A stretch of 64,000 bases of DNA, taken from NCBI RefSeq assembly GCF_001514305.1, contig NZ_KQ949087.1, positions 62,625 through 126,624 of the forward strand, in the 5' to 3' direction. Every line of letters begins with the position of its first letter. The stretch's first letter is position 1. The position numbers and the translations under genes were made by a program. Below, piece by piece: positions 35,142 through 44,862 of this stretch. Origin of the DNA: Streptomyces dysideae (GTDB lineage Bacteria; Actinomycetota; Actinomycetes; Streptomycetales; Streptomycetaceae). The notes beneath the pieces are model-generated. The model was given only the letters and a program-made list of their open reading frames with translations. It was not told the DNA's origin and did not search any database.

Positions 35142-36422
35142 TCAGGACACCGGCCGCGAATCAGCCCACATCAGCTCGAACTCCTCGCGGTACGTGGGGA
35201 AGAGCCCGCCTTCCTCCATCACGTCCGACTTGACCAGCTTGTTTCCGTTCCGCAGGACCAGCACCGGCGCCTCCAGGCCCCTCGTCCGCCGCAGATACGA
35301 CTGCACCACCGCGACACCGTCCGAGCCGTCCCCGTCGACGAGGTACGCCGTGAAGCGGGGCGTCTCGTCGAAGACCTGGATCTCGAAGGCGCCGGGATCG
35401 CGCAGGCGCGACCGCACCCGACGCATGTGCAGGATGTTCATCTCGACGGCACGACTCAACTCCCCGCGCCTGATGCCGAGTTCACGCTCACGCCGCTTGA
35501 CCGAGCTGGAGGCCGGGTTGAGGAACAGCAGCCGCACCCGGCAGCCGGACTCGGCGAGCCGCACCAGCCGGCGGCCGGAGAAGTTCTGCACGAGCAGGTT
35601 GAGGCCGATGCCGATGGCGTCGACGCGGCGGGCGCCGCCGAAGATGTCCTCGGCGGGGAACTGGCGCAGCAGCCGCACCCGGTCGGAATGGACGGCGACC
35701 ACGTCGGCGTACCGGTCGCCGACCAGGTCCTCGACCGCGTCGACGGGCAGCCGGCGTGCGGAGGGCACGTCACCGCCCGCGCCGAGTATCTCCAGCAGCC
35801 GCGCCGAGGCCCGTTCGGCCTGGCCGAGGACGGCCTCGGACAGCGCCCGGTTGCGAGAGACGATGTTCCGGGTCACCTCCAGCTCGTCCAGGGCGAGTTC
35901 GACGTCCCGGCGGTCGTCGAAGTACGGCTCGAAGCACGGCCAGTGCTGCACCATCAGCTCGCGCAGCTGCGGCAGCGTGAGAAAGCTGAGGACGTTGTCG
36001 TCGGCCGGGTCGAGCAAGTAGCCCTTGCGGCGGCTGACTTCGCGGACGGCGACCGCCCGCTGCACCCACTCCTGGCCGGCGGGTCCGGCCGCGGCCACCA
36101 CCCAGTCGTCGCCGTGGACGGGTTCGTAGATGGGGCGCAGGACGGCGGCCACGACGGCGCGCAGCCGCTGTTCGACGAGGTTCAGCCAGATGTAGGCCCG
36201 GCCGGCTCGCTGGGCGCGCGTACGCACCTCGCGCCAGGCGTCGGCGTCCCAGTCCAGTTCCGGCCCGATGGAACCGGCGTCCATCGGCCGGGCCAGGGAC
36301 ACCGTGCCGGGCGGGACGTCTGCGGAGTTCCCCTCGTGACCCTCGTCACCAGGGGGCAACTCCAGCCCTCCCGAGCCCACCCGCGCACCGCCTTCCGCTC
36401 CCCCGAGCTCTCCCCGTCTCAA
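35142..36422 (-). CDS. SAV2148-type HEPN-domain protein
   Basis: A 426-aa protein resembling a Streptomyces family annotated SAV2148-like HEPN domain. After a disordered N-terminus (about 55 residues) comes a helical HEPN-like region (AYIWLNLVEQRLRAVVAAVLRPIYE, about 75-100; ELEVTRNIVSRNRALSE near 183, matching the R-x4-6-H/N type motif loosely). An alpha/beta half follows (VDAIGIGLNLLVQNFSGRRLVRLAESGCRVRLLFLNP). The start is uncertain: TTG 36422 has no ribosome site, GTG 36380 is a good alternative. HEPN proteins are often RNases or nucleotide-binding partners, but the activity here is unproven. Confidence 0.75.
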   Translation of the reverse strand: MRRGELGGAEGGARVGSGGLELPPGDEGHEGNSADVPPGTVSLARPMDAGSIGPELDWDADAWREVRTRAQRAGRAYIWLNLVEQRLRAVVAAVLRPIYEPVHGDDWVVAAAGPAGQEWVQRAVAVREVSRRKGYLLDPADDNVLSFLTLPQLRELMVQHWPCFEPYFDDRRDVELALDELEVTRNIVSRNRALSEAVLGQAERASARLLEILGAGGDVPSARRLPVDAVEDLVGDRYADVVAVHSDRVRLLRQFPAEDIFGGARRVDAIGIGLNLLVQNFSGRRLVRLAESGCRVRLLFLNPASSSVKRRERELGIRRGELSRAVEMNILHMRRVRSRLRDPGAFEIQVFDETPRFTAYLVDGDGSDGVAVVQSYLRRTRGLEAPVLVLRNGNKLVKSDVMEEGGLFPTYREEFELMWADSRPVS

Positions 36423-36482
36423 CGATCAAGGAAGGGTACTCCGGGAGCGGTCGGCGGTGCAGCCGGATGGACAGGTCGTTTC

Positions 36483-37796
36483 TCAACTACGCGGTCGCCA
36501 GTGGCCGTTCTGCCAGCCGACCTCCGCGGGAGTGAGCGGATTCATAGCCGTGACGTCCCGCGGGGCGATGGAGAATCCCTGCCAGTGGATCGGCATGGGC
36601 TGCTGGTCCTCGTCCCGGGCTATGTGGTGGAAGCCGACGTTCATCCAGACCACCGGGTGCGTGAGGGCCTGGCCGTTGACCCACTTGTCGACGTTCTGGG
36701 GGTGGTTCGTCGCGCAGCCCGGGTTGTTGCTGGCGAACAGTTCGCACTTGTTGTACTGGGTGACATAGAGGTCGCGCTTGGTGAAGCCGCGGCCCGGGTA
36801 CTTGGTGGTGACGCCGGGGACGATCTCGTACGAGCGCGGGTGCCTGTCCTTGTTCTTGCCGGTCGCGCTGACCACCCGCCACCAGCGGTAGGCCTTGGAG
36901 TCGCCCGCGAGCTCCTTGGTGACCTTGGTGCGGGTCGTCTTGATCGTCGAGGCCTGCTGGCCCTGGGCGGGCGCGGTGACGGCCGAGTCGTACTGCTCGA
37001 CGCGGTTCTTGGTGGAGCCGTCGAGGGCGAAGTCGAGCCGCCAGAAGACGTTGTGGCTGTGGCTGGTGGCCTTGGCCTTGTCGCCCTTGCCGATGGGCCA
37101 GCCACGGCCGTCGCCGGCGTCGTAGTCGTCGTAGGAGAGGCTGCCGGTGGCGCCGACGTTCATGGTGATGGTGCCGTCGTCCTGGAAGCGCCACTCGGTC
37201 ATGTACTCGTACCAGCCGACCTGGTTGACGGTGTACACGAGGAGGTCCTTGCCCTGGGCCTGGTAGACCTTGTTCGCGCTGTCGCCCTGCATGCGGTAGG
37301 CGTGGCCACGGGAGCGGGTGGTGGTGCACAGGCCCTTGACGTTCGGGTCCTCCGTGAAGGCGTCGGGGACCTTGACGGTCTTGATGGTGCCGCCGGGGCA
37401 CTCGCCCGGTGCCAGGTTCATCAGGCCCTGGGCGAAGTTGAAGCCCGTCAGGTCGTCGTACTCGACGCTTCCGTCGTCGTACGGGACGTGGATCTGACCG
37501 AGCCGGGCGCTGTTGAGGACCTTGATCCGCTTGATCTCGCCCTTGGGCCGGTAGGAGATGTCGTTCAGGACGAGTCCGGCGAGGCTGTCGTAACGCCAGC
37601 ACATCCGCCAGGTCGTGCCGCTGGAGAGCTTCTGCTCGATGCGGTACGCGGCACTGCAGTCGGCGGCGGCCGCGGGGGCGGCCTTCGGCTGGGCGGTGGC
37701 CGGTCCCGCGCCGGTCGTCACACCGGCGGCCAGCGCGGCCACGGACAGGCCGACGGCCGTCCGCGCGCGGGCACGGCTGATTCTGTTGACGTGCAT
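36483..37796 (-). CDS. Secreted copper amine oxidase-like protein, short and diverged
   Basis: A 437-aa exported protein with a cleavable signal (about residues 1-36, ending ATAQP). The C-terminal part matches the catalytic domain of copper amine oxidases: VGWYEYMTEWRF where the topaquinone motif N-Y-D/E-Y belongs (Trp replaces Asn), HSH before NVFWRLDF as two copper ligands, and GFHHIARDED...PMP as the third. It lacks most of the N-terminal domains of the usual 600-700-aa enzyme. It may still oxidise amines, or be a binding relic. It follows a membrane protein gene by 55 bases on the same strand. Confidence 0.75.
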   Translation of the reverse strand: MHVNRISRARARTAVGLSVAALAAGVTTGAGPATAQPKAAPAAAADCSAAYRIEQKLSSGTTWRMCWRYDSLAGLVLNDISYRPKGEIKRIKVLNSARLGQIHVPYDDGSVEYDDLTGFNFAQGLMNLAPGECPGGTIKTVKVPDAFTEDPNVKGLCTTTRSRGHAYRMQGDSANKVYQAQGKDLLVYTVNQVGWYEYMTEWRFQDDGTITMNVGATGSLSYDDYDAGDGRGWPIGKGDKAKATSHSHNVFWRLDFALDGSTKNRVEQYDSAVTAPAQGQQASTIKTTRTKVTKELAGDSKAYRWWRVVSATGKNKDRHPRSYEIVPGVTTKYPGRGFTKRDLYVTQYNKCELFASNNPGCATNHPQNVDKWVNGQALTHPVVWMNVGFHHIARDEDQQPMPIHWQGFSIAPRDVTAMNPLTPAEVGWQNGHWRPRS

Positions 37797-37851
37797 GAAG
37801 AAGTGGCTCCCTTGCAGGAGAAGTAAGGTGGAAAAGTGAACGGACGTCGGC

Positions 37852-38676
37852 TCAGTCGCGGTCGAGCGCGGCGACCTTGCGGGCGCTCAGGTCGATCACC
37901 AGGTACCGGGCGTCGATCCAGGACCCGTTCTTGATCTTCGGGAACAGCCGCACGCACCGGTGCTCGCCGCACTGGTCGAGCACGGCCGGCTGGGCGCCCG
38001 GGACCGCCCGGTAGACCGCGCCGCTGAGCTGCAGCTGGTCCGGGGAGGTGAGCTCCTTGTCGGTGGCGTCCTTGTAGTCCGCCTTGAGGCCCGCGCCGAG
38101 CGGGTCGGCGATCAGGAGCCTGGCCGCCTCGGCGTACTCGGCACGGCTCAGCGGCGGCTGGACGCCGCGCCGGGTGTCGGTCCGCTCGACCTCGCCGGTC
38201 TCGAGGTTCACGGTCCTGGTGACGAGGGTGTCGTCCTTGTAGTCGTAGAACGTCACCTGGGCCCGGCGCGGTGCGTTCGGGTCGTCCACCTCCGCGGCCT
38301 CGGGTTCGGCGAGGTCGACGGTGAGGCTCTGCGGGCCGCGCTCGCCCGCCACGTTCTCGCCGGCGTCGCGCAGCTGCCGGTTCACGGCGAGCTGTTCGAC
38401 CCGCTTCATCTCGTCGTCGGTCAGCGGGTCCTGGCCCTTGCCCCGGTCACCCTCGGCCGGGGCCCCCTCGACGACGCCGGGCTGGACGGCCGCCGTGCCC
38501 TGCCCCTGGCCCTCGGCCGCCTGCTGCGCGGACTGACCGCCCGCCTTGTTCCCTTCCGTGTCGTCGGCCCCCGCTGTCCCCGGCAGGGTGATCCCGATCA
38601 TCACGGCGGTCCCCGCCACGGCTATGGCGGCGCCGGCCATCACCTTTCCCAGATGGCGATGCACTGTCTTGCGCAC
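37852..38676 (-). CDS. Exported partner protein of the amine oxidase-like gene
   Basis: A 274-aa protein. I chose GTG 38676 behind AGGGGAAG; the frame is open to 39081 but that part overlaps glgX. A basic start (VRKTVHRHLGKVM) and hydrophobic stretch AGAAIAVAGTAVMIGITLPGTAGA form a signal peptide or anchor. The mature part is acidic and soluble, with a Gln/Gly-rich linker, a region TFYDYKDDTLVTRTVNLETGEVER, and two Cys (CGEHRC) near its end. It resembles proteins paired with short amine oxidase-like genes in Streptomyces and shares a transcript with that gene. The function is unknown. Confidence 0.7.
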   Translation of the reverse strand: MRKTVHRHLGKVMAGAAIAVAGTAVMIGITLPGTAGADDTEGNKAGGQSAQQAAEGQGQGTAAVQPGVVEGAPAEGDRGKGQDPLTDDEMKRVEQLAVNRQLRDAGENVAGERGPQSLTVDLAEPEAAEVDDPNAPRRAQVTFYDYKDDTLVTRTVNLETGEVERTDTRRGVQPPLSRAEYAEAARLLIADPLGAGLKADYKDATDKELTSPDQLQLSGAVYRAVPGAQPAVLDQCGEHRCVRLFPKIKNGSWIDARYLVIDLSARKVAALDRD

Positions 38677-38734
38677 ATCTTCCCCTTTTACTCCCCGCGT
38701 GTTCCCGGGAGTACGTGTCTGCCCCACAGGTTCG

Positions 38735-38749
38735 GCATACGTCGTATGC
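38735..38749. promoter_or_regulatory. 15-bp palindrome in the glgX divergent promoter region
   Basis: GCATACG-T-CGTATGC is a perfect dyad 59 bases before the exported-protein GTG and about 111 bases before glgX. The surrounding region (38677-38859) must hold both promoters. It is a candidate operator for one or both genes. Confidence 0.4.
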
Positions 38750-38859
38750 ACTGGTCGACCGGTAAGAGGGACGTAAGTCATAGGAGGTTCCATCACTTTC
38801 GGGGAGACTCGGGGCCAAGGCGCCCCCGACGGCGCGCGCCACCTGAAAGAGTCGTATCC

Positions 38860-40977
38860 ATGCAGGTCTGGCCTGGAGAGGCGTATCCACTCGGTGCCAC
38901 ATACGACGGCGCCGGCACGAACTTCGCGGTCTTCACGGAGGCCGCGGACCGAGTAGAGCTGTGTCTGCTGCACGACGACGGCTCGGAGACGGCGGTGGAA
39001 CTGCGGGAGAGCGACGCGTTCGTGCGGCACGCGTACGTGCCGGGCGTCATGCCGGGGCAGCGGTACGGGTTCCGGGTGCACGGCCCGTACGCCCCCGAGC
39101 GCGGTCCGCGCTGCAACTCAGCGAAGCTACTGCTCGACCCGTACGCCAAGGCGATCAGCGGCTCGATCCACTGGGGCGAGGAGGTGTACGGCTACCACTT
39201 CGACGCGCCCGACCGGCGCAACGACCTGGACTCGGCGCCGCACACCATGTCGTCGGTCGTGGTCAACCCGTACTTCGACTGGGGCGACGACCGGCTGCCG
39301 CGCACCGAGTACCACCACACGGTGCTCTACGAGGCCCATGTGAAGGGGCTGACGATGCGCCACCCGGGGCTGCCCGAGGAACTGCGCGGCACCTACGCCG
39401 CCCTGGCGCATCCGGCGGTCATCGAGCACCTCACCGAGTTGGGCGTGACGGCGCTGGAGCTGATGCCCGTACACCAGTTCGTGAACGACCACCGTCTGGT
39501 CGACATGGGCCTGAACAACTACTGGGGCTACAACACGATCGGCTTCTTCGCCCCGCACAACGCGTACGCCTCCTGGGGCGACCGCGGCCAGCAGGTCCTG
39601 GAGTTCAAGTCGGCGGTGCGGGCGCTGCACGAGGCCGGTATCGAGGTCATCCTGGACGTCGTCTACAACCACACCGCCGAGGGCAACCACCTGGGCCCCA
39701 CGCTCTCCTTCCGGGGCCTGGACAACGCGCGCTACTACCGCCTCACGGACGACCAGCGCTACTACATGGACACCACGGGGACGGGCAACAGCCTGTTGAT
39801 GCGGTCCCCGCACGTACTGCAGATGATCATGGACTCGCTGCGGTACTGGGTCACCGAGATGCACGTCGACGGGTTCCGCTTCGACCTCGCGGCCACCCTG
39901 GCCCGGCAGTTCCACGAGGTGGACCGGCTGTCGTCGTTCTTCGACCTGGTGCAGCAGGACCCGGTGGTCTCCCAGGTGAAGCTGATCGCCGAGCCGTGGG
40001 ACGTGGGCGAGGGCGGCTACCAGGTGGGCAACTTCCCGCCGCTGTGGACCGAGTGGAACGGCAAGTACCGCGACACCGTGCGGGACCTGTGGCGGGGTGA
40101 GCCGCGCACACTGGCGGAGTTCGCGTCCCGGCTGACCGGCTCCTCGGACCTCTACCAGGACGACGGCCGCCGTCCGCTCGCCTCGATCAACTTCGTGACC
40201 TGCCACGACGGGTTCACGCTGCACGACCTCGTCTCGTACAACCACAAGCACAACCAGGCCAACGGCGAGGACAACCGGGACGGCGAGAGCCACAACCGGT
40301 CCTGGAACTGCGGGGCGGAGGGCGAGACCGACGACCCGGACGTCCTGGAGCTGCGCGCACGCCAGATGCGGAACTTCGTCGCCACGCTGATGCTGTCCCA
40401 GGGCGTGCCGATGATCAGCCACGGCGACGAGTTCGCGCGCACCCAGCGCGGCAACAACAACGCCTACTGCCAGGACAGCGACCTGGCCTGGGTGCAGTGG
40501 CCGGACACCGAGGGAGCCGGCACCGAGCTGCTGGACTTCACGCGCGCGATGGTGTGGCTGCGCCGGGACCATCCGGTCTTCCGGCGGCGGCGCTTCTTCC
40601 ACGGGCGGCCCGTGGAGGGCACGCACGACGAGCTGTCGGACATCGCCTGGTTCACGCCGGCAGGCAAGGAGATGACCCAGCGGGACTGGGGCCGGTCGCA
40701 GGCGTCGGCGCTGACGGTGTTCCTCAACGGCAACGCCATCTCCGAGCCCGGCCCGCGCGGCGAGCGCATCGCCGACGACTCGTTCCTGCTGATGTTCAAC
40801 GCCTCGCCCAGGACGCTGGACTTCGTCGTCCCCGTCAACCACGGCCGTCAGTGGCAGGTGGTCGTCGACACCGCCCGCACGGACGGGGTACCGGAGAACA
40901 CGAGTGTGAAGGTGCAGGCCGGGGACCGGCTGCGGCTGGTGGACCGGAGCATGACGGTGCTGCAGCGGCCCGTCTAG
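38860..40977 (+). CDS. glgX: Glycogen debranching enzyme GlgX/TreX
   Basis: A 705-aa GH13 enzyme starting at ATG 38860 (VWPGEAYPLGATYDGAGTNFAVF is the family start). It has an N-terminal CBM48-like domain (about 5-110), then a barrel with DVVYNHTAEGN near residue 268 and the nucleophile region GFRFDLAATLAR near 340. The acid/base Glu is in LIAEPWDVG near 376, and TCHDGFTLHDLVSYNHKHN lies near 446. It hydrolyses alpha-1,6 branches of glycogen or limit dextrins. With treY and treZ downstream it supplies linear maltodextrins for trehalose synthesis. Confidence 0.94.
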   Translation: MQVWPGEAYPLGATYDGAGTNFAVFTEAADRVELCLLHDDGSETAVELRESDAFVRHAYVPGVMPGQRYGFRVHGPYAPERGPRCNSAKLLLDPYAKAISGSIHWGEEVYGYHFDAPDRRNDLDSAPHTMSSVVVNPYFDWGDDRLPRTEYHHTVLYEAHVKGLTMRHPGLPEELRGTYAALAHPAVIEHLTELGVTALELMPVHQFVNDHRLVDMGLNNYWGYNTIGFFAPHNAYASWGDRGQQVLEFKSAVRALHEAGIEVILDVVYNHTAEGNHLGPTLSFRGLDNARYYRLTDDQRYYMDTTGTGNSLLMRSPHVLQMIMDSLRYWVTEMHVDGFRFDLAATLARQFHEVDRLSSFFDLVQQDPVVSQVKLIAEPWDVGEGGYQVGNFPPLWTEWNGKYRDTVRDLWRGEPRTLAEFASRLTGSSDLYQDDGRRPLASINFVTCHDGFTLHDLVSYNHKHNQANGEDNRDGESHNRSWNCGAEGETDDPDVLELRARQMRNFVATLMLSQGVPMISHGDEFARTQRGNNNAYCQDSDLAWVQWPDTEGAGTELLDFTRAMVWLRRDHPVFRRRRFFHGRPVEGTHDELSDIAWFTPAGKEMTQRDWGRSQASALTVFLNGNAISEPGPRGERIADDSFLLMFNASPRTLDFVVPVNHGRQWQVVVDTARTDGVPENTSVKVQAGDRLRLVDRSMTVLQRPV

Positions 40978-41070
40978 GAGGGCGGGTCCGCACTCGGATC
41001 GGGCACGCGCACGGGCGCACGTGGAGGGGACGATGACACGAAGGGCGGCAGGGCGGGTACGTAGGATTCC

Positions 41071-43431
41071 ATGACACCTGAGCGACCTGACCCCGCGGTG
41101 CCCACGGCCACCTACCGGCTGCAGCTGCAGCCCGAGTTCCCGTTCGGGGCCGCGGCGGCGGCCGTGCCGTACCTGGCCTCGCTCGGCGTCTCGCATCTGC
41201 ACCTGTCCCCGGTCCTGGAGTCCGTGCCCGGTTCGACGCACGGCTACGACGTCGTGGACCACGCGCGCGTGCGCGGGGAACTGGGCGGCGAGGAGGGGCT
41301 CCGCGCGCTGGCGCGCACGGCGCGGGAGCACGGCCTCGGCCTGGTCGTGGACATCGTGCCGAACCACATGGCCATGGCCCCGCGCCACAACCGCGCCCTG
41401 TGGGAGGTACTGCGGGAGGGCCCCAAGTCTCCGTACGCGCGCTGGTTCGACATCGACTGGGAGGCGCAGGGCGGCCAGCTGCTGCTGCCGGTGCTCGGGC
41501 AGCCGCTCGGCGCCGAGCTCGGCCGGCTGGCGGTCGACGGCGGCGTGCTGCGCTACTACGACCACGTGTTCCCGCTGCGCGAGGGCACCGAGGAGCTGCC
41601 GCTGCCGCAGCTCCTGGACGCGCAGTGGTACCGCCCGGTGTGGTGGCGACTGGCCCGTACGGAACTCAACTACCGGCGTTTCTTCAGCATCTCGGAGCTG
41701 ATCGGGGTGCGGGTCGAGGACCCGGAGGTGTTCGAGGCCACCCACGCCAAGATCCTGGCCCTGGTCCACGAGGGCGTGATCGACGGCCTGCGTGTCGACC
41801 ATCCCGACGGCCTCGCCGACCCCGACGGATACCTTCAGCGGCTGCATGAGGCGACCGGCGGCCGCTGGACGGTCGTGGAGAAGATCCTGTCGGACGGGGA
41901 GCGGCTGCCCGCCTCCTGGCCCGTCGCCGGCACCACCGGCTACGACGCCCTGCGGCACATCGACGGCCTCTTCACGGATCCGGCGGGCTGCGGGGAACTG
42001 CTCGGCCAGTACCGGCGGTTCGCGGCCCCGCAGACGGACCGGGGCGGGGACTGGGCGGCGACGGCGCGGCGGGCGGCGTACAAGGTGCTCACGCACGAGC
42101 TGGCGACCGAGATGGACCGGCTGACGCGGGTGGCGGACCGGGTGTGCGGCACGTCGCCGGAGCCCGCGCAGCGCGACCGCGCGCCCTGGGCGCTGCGGAC
42201 GGCGCTGCAGGAGTTCCTCGTCCGGCTGGAGGTCTACCGGCCGTACGCGTCCGGGGACGCGGCTCTCGTCGTCACCGAGGAGGCCGCGGCGCGGGCCCGG
42301 CACGCGTTCGTCGACCCGGAGGAGGCCGGTGCGGTCGACGTGGTGCGCGACCTGGTGCTGGGGCGGGCCGGTGCCGGACCCGGCGCCGACGCCGCCGAGT
42401 TCCGGGCGCGGTTCGCGCAGACCGCTTCGGCGCTGCGTGCCAAGTCCGTGGAGGACACGGCGTTCTACCGGTATGTGCCGCTGCTGTCGGCGACCGAGGT
42501 GGGCGGCAGCCCGGGGAGTCCCGCCGTCGCCCCGGAGGCCTTCCACGCCTACTGCGCGCGCGTGCAGCGCGACTGGCCGGTGACGGGGACGGTCGTGTCG
42601 ACGCACGACACCAAGCGCAGTGCCGATGTGCGGGCGGCCCTGGCCGTGCTGACGGAGTGCCCGGAGCGCTGGGCGGACGTCCTGGCCGAGGTGACCCGCG
42701 CGGGCGAGGGCGTGCCGGACGCGCAGCTGGCGTGGGCGGCCTGGCAGACGGTGTTCGGGCTGGGCGAGACGGACGCCGGACGCGTCCAGGGGTCCCTGCT
42801 GAAGCATGTGCGCGAGGCCGGGCTGTACACGAGCTGGACCGAGCAGGAGCCCGCGTACGAGGAGGCGGTGGCGGCGTTCGTCGCGGCGGGCCCGTGCGGG
42901 GCGCCCGGCGAGCACGTGACCGCCTTCCGGAGCAGTCTGGCGTCCCCCGTCCGGGCGAATGTGCTGGGCGTGGCCCTGGTCCAGCTGACGATGCCCGGTG
43001 TGCCGGACCTCTACCAGGGCACGGAGGGCGAGTACCGGGCGCTGGTGGACCCGGACAACCGGCGTGCCGTGCGCTTCCCGCCGGCCGATCCCGGCGACAA
43101 GGGCGCGGTGACGTCGGCGGCGCTGCGGCTGCGCAGGCGGCGGCCCGAGGTCTTCGGCGACTCGGCGACGTACACGCCGCTGGCGGCGGAGGGTACGGCG
43201 GCCGCCCACTGTGTGGCGTTCGTGCGCTCCGGCGAGGTGCTCACCGCGGTGACGCGGCTGTCGCTGCGGCTGGCGGAGGCGGGCGGCTGGCGGGACACGG
43301 TGCTGCCGCTGCCGCCGGGGCGGTGGGCCGATGTGCTGGATCCGGGACGGGAGTTCACGGGGCACGCGCGCGTGGCGGAGCTGTTCGAGGGGCTGCCGGT
43401 GGCGCTGCTGGAGCGGGTCGGCGCTCCCTGA
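41071..43431 (+). CDS. treY: Malto-oligosyltrehalose synthase
   Basis: A 786-aa GH13 intramolecular transglucosylase. Key segments are ATYRLQLQPEFPFGAA (residues 11-26), VVDIVPNHMAM near residue 91, DGLRVDHPDGLADPDGYL (nucleophile Asp) near 237, and the C-terminal LTMPGVPDLYQGTE near 642. It converts the reducing-end linkage of maltodextrins to alpha,alpha-1,1, giving maltooligosyl trehalose. TreZ (47502-49247) then releases trehalose. It lies 93 bases after glgX on the same strand. Length is normal for the family. Confidence 0.95.
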   Translation: MTPERPDPAVPTATYRLQLQPEFPFGAAAAAVPYLASLGVSHLHLSPVLESVPGSTHGYDVVDHARVRGELGGEEGLRALARTAREHGLGLVVDIVPNHMAMAPRHNRALWEVLREGPKSPYARWFDIDWEAQGGQLLLPVLGQPLGAELGRLAVDGGVLRYYDHVFPLREGTEELPLPQLLDAQWYRPVWWRLARTELNYRRFFSISELIGVRVEDPEVFEATHAKILALVHEGVIDGLRVDHPDGLADPDGYLQRLHEATGGRWTVVEKILSDGERLPASWPVAGTTGYDALRHIDGLFTDPAGCGELLGQYRRFAAPQTDRGGDWAATARRAAYKVLTHELATEMDRLTRVADRVCGTSPEPAQRDRAPWALRTALQEFLVRLEVYRPYASGDAALVVTEEAAARARHAFVDPEEAGAVDVVRDLVLGRAGAGPGADAAEFRARFAQTASALRAKSVEDTAFYRYVPLLSATEVGGSPGSPAVAPEAFHAYCARVQRDWPVTGTVVSTHDTKRSADVRAALAVLTECPERWADVLAEVTRAGEGVPDAQLAWAAWQTVFGLGETDAGRVQGSLLKHVREAGLYTSWTEQEPAYEEAVAAFVAAGPCGAPGEHVTAFRSSLASPVRANVLGVALVQLTMPGVPDLYQGTEGEYRALVDPDNRRAVRFPPADPGDKGAVTSAALRLRRRRPEVFGDSATYTPLAAEGTAAAHCVAFVRSGEVLTAVTRLSLRLAEAGGWRDTVLPLPPGRWADVLDPGREFTGHARVAELFEGLPVALLERVGAP

Positions 43432-43611
43432 GCGCGCCGGGGCCCGCTCCCCCGGGCCCGGCGGGCCTCGCACTCCGGGCGGTGCCGACGGCCGTACCTG
43501 CTGGCGGTATATGCCTCTGGGCGCCCCCGGGAGCCTCCCCCGTGATGTCCTTGACACGTCACGGAGACCGTGGGGTACTGCGGATTGCGAAGCCGGGCGG
43601 ATGTGACGGGG
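43432..43611 (+). other. Gap before the first M14 gene with a possible promoter
   Basis: The 180 bases after treY contain TTGACA at 43551-43556, a consensus -35 box, about 60 bases before the M14 start. The best -10 candidate, TACTGC at 43576-43581, is 19 bases away and weak. A transcript separate from treY is therefore possible. No gene is seen in the gap. Confidence 0.3.
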
Positions 43612-44862
43612 GTGAGTCTCCTGCCGGAGCTGCGCTACCCCACCGTCCCCGAACTCGTCTTGTCCGCCCGGGTCCTGGCCGCTCACCGACCCGGCTTGTG
43701 CGTACTGAAGCAGGTGGGCGTCTCCCGCGCGGGCCGGCCTCTCCATCTGCTGTCCGTGGGGCATGCCCGACGTGCCGTGCTGGTGGTCGCGGGCGCCCAT
43801 GCCAACGAGCCGACGGGCGGCGCGACGCTCCTCGCGGTCGCCGAACACGTGGTGCAGGAGCGGGAGTTGCGGCACGGAATCTCCTGGCACTTCCTGCTGT
43901 GCGCGGACCCCGACGGGGCGAGCCTGCATGTCACGCCCGCCCCGCGCGGCCTGTTCGACTACCATCTCGGCTTCTTCCGGCCGGCGGGCCCGGAGCAGCC
44001 GGAGTGGGCACCGGCGGCGCTGCCGCCCGACCGGCTGCCGCCCGAGACGCGCGCGCTGACCGGTGTCATCGACGCACTGCGCCCCTACCTCCAGGTGACC
44101 CTGCACGGCACCGATCTGGGCGGCAGCTGGGTGCAGTTGACGAAGGACGTGCCGGGACTCGCCGAGCCGTTCGCCAAGTCGGCGGCGGAGCTGCACATCC
44201 CGGTGGAGACGGGCGCCTCGGACGCGGTGGGCTGGCCGGCGGCCGGGCCCGGGGTGTATGTGATGCCGGCGCCGGACGCGGGCGCGGCGTACCCGAGCAT
44301 GCCGGACGACGCGCGCAGCAGCACCTGGTACCACGTGCACCGGTACGGCGGGCTGACCGCGGTCGTCGAGGTGCCTATGTGGGCGAGCGACCTGGTGGAC
44401 GATCCGGCGCCGCATCCGGCACCGGCCCTGGCGATGCGGCGGCTGGCGGGCCGGCTGCTGCGGGACACGCGGGAGGTGGAGCGGGTGCTCGCCGACGCGC
44501 GGCCCCGCCTGGAGGGCGTGGACGGGCCCCTGTTGCGGGCCGCGCAGTGGGGTCTTGAGCTGGTGCCGGGGCTGGCCGCCGACTGGATGCACACGCCGCC
44601 CGCCGACCACACCCGGGCGTACGTCGGCAGTGTGGACGCGTTCGGGCGCCGGCTGCCGCTGCGGGCGGCGTCCATGCTGCGCCGAGTGCTCGAAGAGACC
44701 GGCGACCGGGCGGCGCCGCGGCTGGAGCGGCTCGTGGCGGCCTGGAGCGACTCCTTCGCCGAGCGGTTCCGGGCCCGCTGGGTGCCGTTGGAGCACCAGG
44801 TCGAGCACCAGTCCCGGACGGTCGTCGCGGCGGCGCTGCGCGCGCGCGACCGGGCGGGGTAG
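43612..44862 (+). CDS. M14-family zinc carboxypeptidase-like protein
   Basis: A 416-aa protein. GTG 43612 is preferred over GTG 43570 or 43603 because SLLPELRYPTVPEL is the shared start with its paralogue. The zinc motif HANEPTGG (H-x-x-E, near residue 64), the third ligand in LHGTDLGG (near residue 164), and the catalytic Glu in AVVEVPMW (near residue 254) are present. There is no signal peptide, so it acts in the cytosol. It may trim peptides, amino-acyl groups or cell-wall fragments. A related gene on the opposite strand (45324-46685) is coupled to an SSI-type inhibitor. Confidence 0.85.
   Translation: MSLLPELRYPTVPELVLSARVLAAHRPGLCVLKQVGVSRAGRPLHLLSVGHARRAVLVVAGAHANEPTGGATLLAVAEHVVQERELRHGISWHFLLCADPDGASLHVTPAPRGLFDYHLGFFRPAGPEQPEWAPAALPPDRLPPETRALTGVIDALRPYLQVTLHGTDLGGSWVQLTKDVPGLAEPFAKSAAELHIPVETGASDAVGWPAAGPGVYVMPAPDAGAAYPSMPDDARSSTWYHVHRYGGLTAVVEVPMWASDLVDDPAPHPAPALAMRRLAGRLLRDTREVERVLADARPRLEGVDGPLLRAAQWGLELVPGLAADWMHTPPADHTRAYVGSVDAFGRRLPLRAASMLRRVLEETGDRAAPRLERLVAAWSDSFAERFRARWVPLEHQVEHQSRTVVAAALRARDRAG

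Noticed and set aside
43520..43545. Third copy of the 39-bp palindromic element near GCGCCCCCGGGAGCCTCCCC
   Set aside because: Only short C-rich pieces match; the arms and centre of the element are absent.
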